Positions 40,103-40,554 of a DNA stretch of 40,554 bases are shown in pieces. Origin of the DNA: Flavobacteriales bacterium UBA1959 (lineage in GTDB: Bacteria > Bacteroidota > Bacteroidia > Flavobacteriales_D > Sanyastnellaceae). Numbering within the stretch: the stretch's first letter is position 1; every line of letters begins with the position of its first letter. The translations under genes and the position numbers were made by a program. The stretch lies in assembly GCA_002336085.1 (NCBI GenBank), contig DDEH01000091.1:59583-100136 (forward strand), in the 5' to 3' direction. The notes below the pieces were generated by a model. It saw only the letters and a program-made list of their open reading frames with translations, was not told where the DNA came from and ran no database searches.

Positions 40103-40554
40103 TTGTTTGTTTTTGAATCGATGAGTTCTTTCAATGCGAAGTATTCATCTCTCAATCGAGCGGCCTCCATGAAATCCAAGTCTTTTGCGGCTCGTTCCAT
40201 TCTCTTTTTTGTTACTTGAGCCGTTTTTTCCAAACTTTCCAATGGCATGCTTTGCCAGACGGGATCGGTGAAGTTTTTAGAAGCGTTGGGGTCTTGTTCA
40301 GCGACCAGGTGCCGCGGTCGATCATCTAATTCTGAGCTTTGTTCAAAAATGGTCTTTCTTGCCTTTTTGATTTGCTGAGGTTCAATGCCGTGCTCCTCAT
40401 TAAATGCCTTCTGCTTTTCTCGTCGCCTCTCCGTCTCTTCCATGGTCCGGTTCATCGAATCCGTTATTTTCTCGGCGTACATAATGACCCGTCCATTGAT
40501 ATTACGAGCGGCTCTTCCAGCGGTCTGGGTCAATGACCGATCAGAGCGTAAGAA
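40099..40554 (-). CDS. uvrB: UvrABC system protein B, partial (C-terminal 151 residues)
   Basis: The frame is open to the right edge of the window. The visible part begins FLRSDRSLTQTAGRAARNINGRVIMYA, the helicase motif VI region of UvrB (QTxGRAARN), followed by DSMNRTMEETERRREKQKAFNEEHGI and a C-terminal UVR motif (KKRMERAAKDLDFMEAARLRDEYFALKELI) that contacts UvrC. It is part of nucleotide excision repair. The stop codon overlaps the methyltransferase start. Confidence 0.95.
   Translation of the reverse strand, partial: FLRSDRSLTQTAGRAARNINGRVIMYAEKITDSMNRTMEETERRREKQKAFNEEHGIEPQQIKKARKTIFEQSSELDDRPRHLVAEQDPNASKNFTDPVWQSMPLESLEKTAQVTKKRMERAAKDLDFMEAARLRDEYFALKELIDSKTNK

Noticed and set aside
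1..40554. tRNA, rRNA, CRISPR, insertion sequence or prophage
   Set aside because: Looked for cloverleaf-like T-arms, long direct repeats, transposase motifs and phage genes on both strands; none seen by eye.

Overview
The window is a gene-dense stretch of a chromosome from the phylum Bacteroidota, most likely a flavobacteria-like lineage; I cannot place it more precisely. The evidence is families largely confined to or typical of that phylum (DUF3127, DUF3078, a short MenE, a basic-tailed cold-shock protein, a GH109-like oxidoreductase), a complete menaquinone cluster, and promoter-like octamers of the Bacteroidota type (TAnnTTTG with an upstream TTG) instead of TATAAT boxes. GC content looks close to half. 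I see no rRNA, tRNA, CRISPR array, insertion sequence or prophage. Both ends cut genes: a membrane pyrophosphatase on the left and uvrB on the right.

Layout. 1-2.4 kb, minus strand: membrane pyrophosphatase (partial) and pyruvate dehydrogenase E1 beta. 2.5-8 kb, plus strand: etfB-etfA, a bifunctional nuclease with a UVR tail, purE, a flavin-reductase-like protein, a DUF3127 protein with an SSB-like acidic tip, and an M16 protease. 8-10 kb: a 25-residue-repeat protein divergent from an MFS transporter, then a small coiled-coil protein and a bidirectional terminator. 10-14 kb, minus strand: methyltransferase, cytochrome c-PQQ sugar dehydrogenase, DUF3078 protein, fabD. 14-18 kb, plus strand: aldehyde dehydrogenase, secreted GH13 amylase, cold-shock-domain protein. 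18-23 kb: mnmE divergent from sucD; then folK, a deoxynucleoside kinase and a GH109-like gene on the minus strand. 23-28 kb, plus strand: sppA, a lipoprotein, a GT2 glycosyltransferase, an ECF-like sigma factor and rsmG. A structured non-coding region follows, then an orphan response regulator. 29-37.7 kb, plus strand: menI-menF-menD-menB-menA-menC-menE, rdgB and accA. 37.7-40.5 kb: a TPR/OmpA-like lipoprotein, a terminator, a possible micro-ORF, a SpoU-type RNA methyltransferase and uvrB.

Functionally this is mostly housekeeping: central carbon metabolism (PDH, ETF, SucD), menaquinone for respiration, fatty-acid initiation (FabD, AccA), folate and nucleotide metabolism, and DNA/RNA maintenance, with a few envelope and polysaccharide genes. 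The men cluster runs from chorismate to demethylmenaquinone with one missing step (MenH).

I found no obvious new multi-gene system. The most interesting signals are regulatory. (1) A recurrent promoter-like octamer lies exactly 4 nt before ATG at seven transcription-unit starts and one possible micro-ORF, which suggests leaderless mRNAs. (2) Two divergent gene pairs carry inverted repeats in their start regions. (3) A branched RNA-like fold lies between rsmG and the response regulator. (4) The cold-shock gene appears to use a CTG start behind a leader with mutually exclusive stems. (5) The DUF3127 protein ends like SSB.
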